Positions 5,589 to 6,771 of a stretch of 6,771 nucleotides of DNA are shown here, one piece after another; position 1 is the first letter of the stretch, and the number at the start of each line of letters is the position of its first letter. The DNA lies in NCBI GenBank assembly GCA_963933195.1, contig CAWVUS010000289.1:1-6771 (forward strand), in the 5' to 3' direction. The notes under the pieces were generated by a model. The model was not told where the DNA came from. It saw nothing but the letters and a program-made list of their open reading frames with translations, and did no database searches. The translations under genes were made by a program, and so were the position numbers. This DNA comes from UBA8437 sp963933195 (GTDB lineage Bacteria; Planctomycetota; Planctomycetia; Planctomycetales; Planctomycetaceae).

Positions 5589-6771
5589 TTACTGGCCGGA
5601 ACGCAATGGAATGGCCAAACCTTCGGTCCGCCATTTTGGATTTTGATAAATCCGACGGTCAACAAATGGGTAACCGTCCCACGGTGACTCGCCCCGTTGG
5701 CGGGGGTCGCCGGTCGCCACCAGGTGCGCCTGCAATCGGCCCGCCAGATCCTTTCGTGTTCCCAACCACTTTGGGTGAAAGGCGAGATTGGACAACTGGC
5801 CCGGATCAGATTCCAAATCGTACAACTCCTCGGACGGCCTCCGACCAAAAGCCAGCCGATAAAACGGCGCCACATCCGGACGATGGGCGTTCTGCAAAAT
5901 AAAACTCTTGGACGCCCCTCGATCGCAATCGCCGAAAAAACGCTGGTGCGAGGAGTAGAAGTCGGGGTCGCCGGCAGGCCAACGTTTCGGTTCGTAATTC
6001 CGGATATAGGCGAAACGAGAGGTACGGATAGATCTCATCGGATACCCGACGCCATCCTGTCTCGCAATGATATGGCGCTCGAATGCCGTTACGATGAAAT
6101 TCCTCGCCGTATCCACCTGCCCCTGACGGCGCGATTCAAGTATCGGCACCAGGCTACGCCCCACCATTCCGGAAGGCGGATCGACCCCGGCGGCTTCGAG
6201 GATCGTGGGAGCCAGATCGATCAAGCTCACCAGGTCCACCACCCGCCGACCAGGCGGCACGCGTCCGGGCCATTGTACGGCCAGTGGAACGCGGACTCCG
6301 GTGTCGTACAGATTGCATTTGGAGCGTGGGAGTGGATTTCCATGGTCGCTGGTCACAATCACCAGCGTGTTCTTCAACTCCCCTGCGGCCTTCAACGACT
6401 TCAACATTCGCCCGAGGTGCGAGTCAAAGTGTTCAATTTCCAATCCATAATCCAGGATTTCGCCTCGTGTGACTGGATCGTCCGGGAGACAGCGAGGCAA
6501 TCTCGCCTGGTCCAATCGCTTGCCCGCACGTTTCCAAGCCCCCTCCTCGTAAGTCTGGTGTGGCTCGGTGGCTCCAAACCAAAAGAAGAAAGGTTTCGTG
6601 GGATCTCGTTCCGCGAGGAAATCATCAAAATTAGCAGCGTAGTCGTTCGGATTGATCCCCACTCGTCGATCCGCAAGACGTCGTTTATCGAACGACTGCC
6701 CCATGACGGCCTCCCGTTGAGACCCTCCGCCTTTCTCTGCAAAGCCTTCGATCCGGCCGGGGCCCCAGGTT
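5589..6771 (-). CDS. SGSH-like (N-sulfoglucosamine sulfohydrolase-type) sulfatase, N-terminus outside the window
   Basis: The frame runs open through the right edge (last full codon 6770-6768) to TAA 5591-5589, giving 393 visible residues. An internal ATG at 6704 is not the start, since the upstream codons continue the family pattern with TWGPGR (1-6). Sulfatases of this group are about 480-520 residues, so roughly the first 100-130 are missing, including the formylglycine motif (C/S-x-P-S-R) and the first metal aspartates. Visible are PFFFWFGATEPH (60-71), whose histidine fits the active-site DPH position; VTSDHGNPLPRSKCNLYD (139-156), with the metal-binding aspartate at 142; LIDLAPTILEAAG (183-195); YPMRSIRTSRFAYIRNYEP (243-261); and ELYDLESDPGQLSNLA (315-330), typical of sulfatase C-termini. 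SGSH has DNGIPFP at the equivalent site. Such enzymes hydrolyse sulfate esters or sulfamates of glycans, usually in the periplasm or outside. The substrate cannot be told, and the intact active site cannot be confirmed from this fragment. Confidence 0.95.
   Translation of the reverse strand, partial: TWGPGRIEGFAEKGGGSQREAVMGQSFDKRRLADRRVGINPNDYAANFDDFLAERDPTKPFFFWFGATEPHQTYEEGAWKRAGKRLDQARLPRCLPDDPVTRGEILDYGLEIEHFDSHLGRMLKSLKAAGELKNTLVIVTSDHGNPLPRSKCNLYDTGVRVPLAVQWPGRVPPGRRVVDLVSLIDLAPTILEAAGVDPPSGMVGRSLVPILESRRQGQVDTARNFIVTAFERHIIARQDGVGYPMRSIRTSRFAYIRNYEPKRWPAGDPDFYSSHQRFFGDCDRGASKSFILQNAHRPDVAPFYRLAFGRRPSEELYDLESDPGQLSNLAFHPKWLGTRKDLAGRLQAHLVATGDPRQRGESPWDGYPFVDRRIYQNPKWRTEGLAIPLRSGQ

Noticed and set aside
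6702..6704. ATG as the start of the sulfatase
   Set aside because: The frame continues open to the window edge with a TWGPGR motif that fits the sulfatase family, and the catalytic N-terminal part would otherwise be missing.

Overview
The window reads as ordinary chromosomal DNA of a planctomycete (phylum Planctomycetota). The clues are a long TolC-type lipoprotein whose N-terminal linker has the 'DPRSR.FD..DP' style I associate with planctomycete TolC proteins, an SGSH-like sulfatase of the type abundant in that phylum, moderately high G+C, and mostly absent Shine-Dalgarno sequences. The taxonomic call is inference from protein style; there is no rRNA or other marker here.

Layout. Plus strand, left: the 3' part of an HlyD/MacA-type periplasmic adaptor (1-918, 5' end outside the window); a 66-base gap with an inverted repeat; a MacB/FtsX-type ABC permease without an ATPase domain (985-2274); and, 13 bases later, a small two-helix membrane protein of unknown function (2288-2563). 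Minus strand, right: a TolC-family outer-membrane lipoprotein (5417 down to 2568), whose stop lies 4 bases from the small gene's stop, so the units converge. Upstream of it on the same strand is the C-terminal three quarters of an SGSH-like sulfatase (from the right edge down to 5589), separated from the TolC gene by 171 bases.

How the parts fit. The adaptor, permease and TolC-like channel are three of the four parts of a MacAB-TolC type tripartite efflux/export machine. The ATPase is not in the window and may lie left of position 1 or elsewhere. The small membrane protein is placed to be co-expressed with the permease. The sulfatase belongs to sulfated-glycan breakdown and has no evident link to the exporter beyond adjacency.

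I did not find a clearly new system. The points most worth a second look are the roughly 240-residue helical insertion between the two halves of the TolC protein, the unassigned 91-residue protein, the lysine-rich tail of the adaptor, and the structured adaptor-permease gap. No tRNA, rRNA, CRISPR array, insertion sequence or phage feature was seen.
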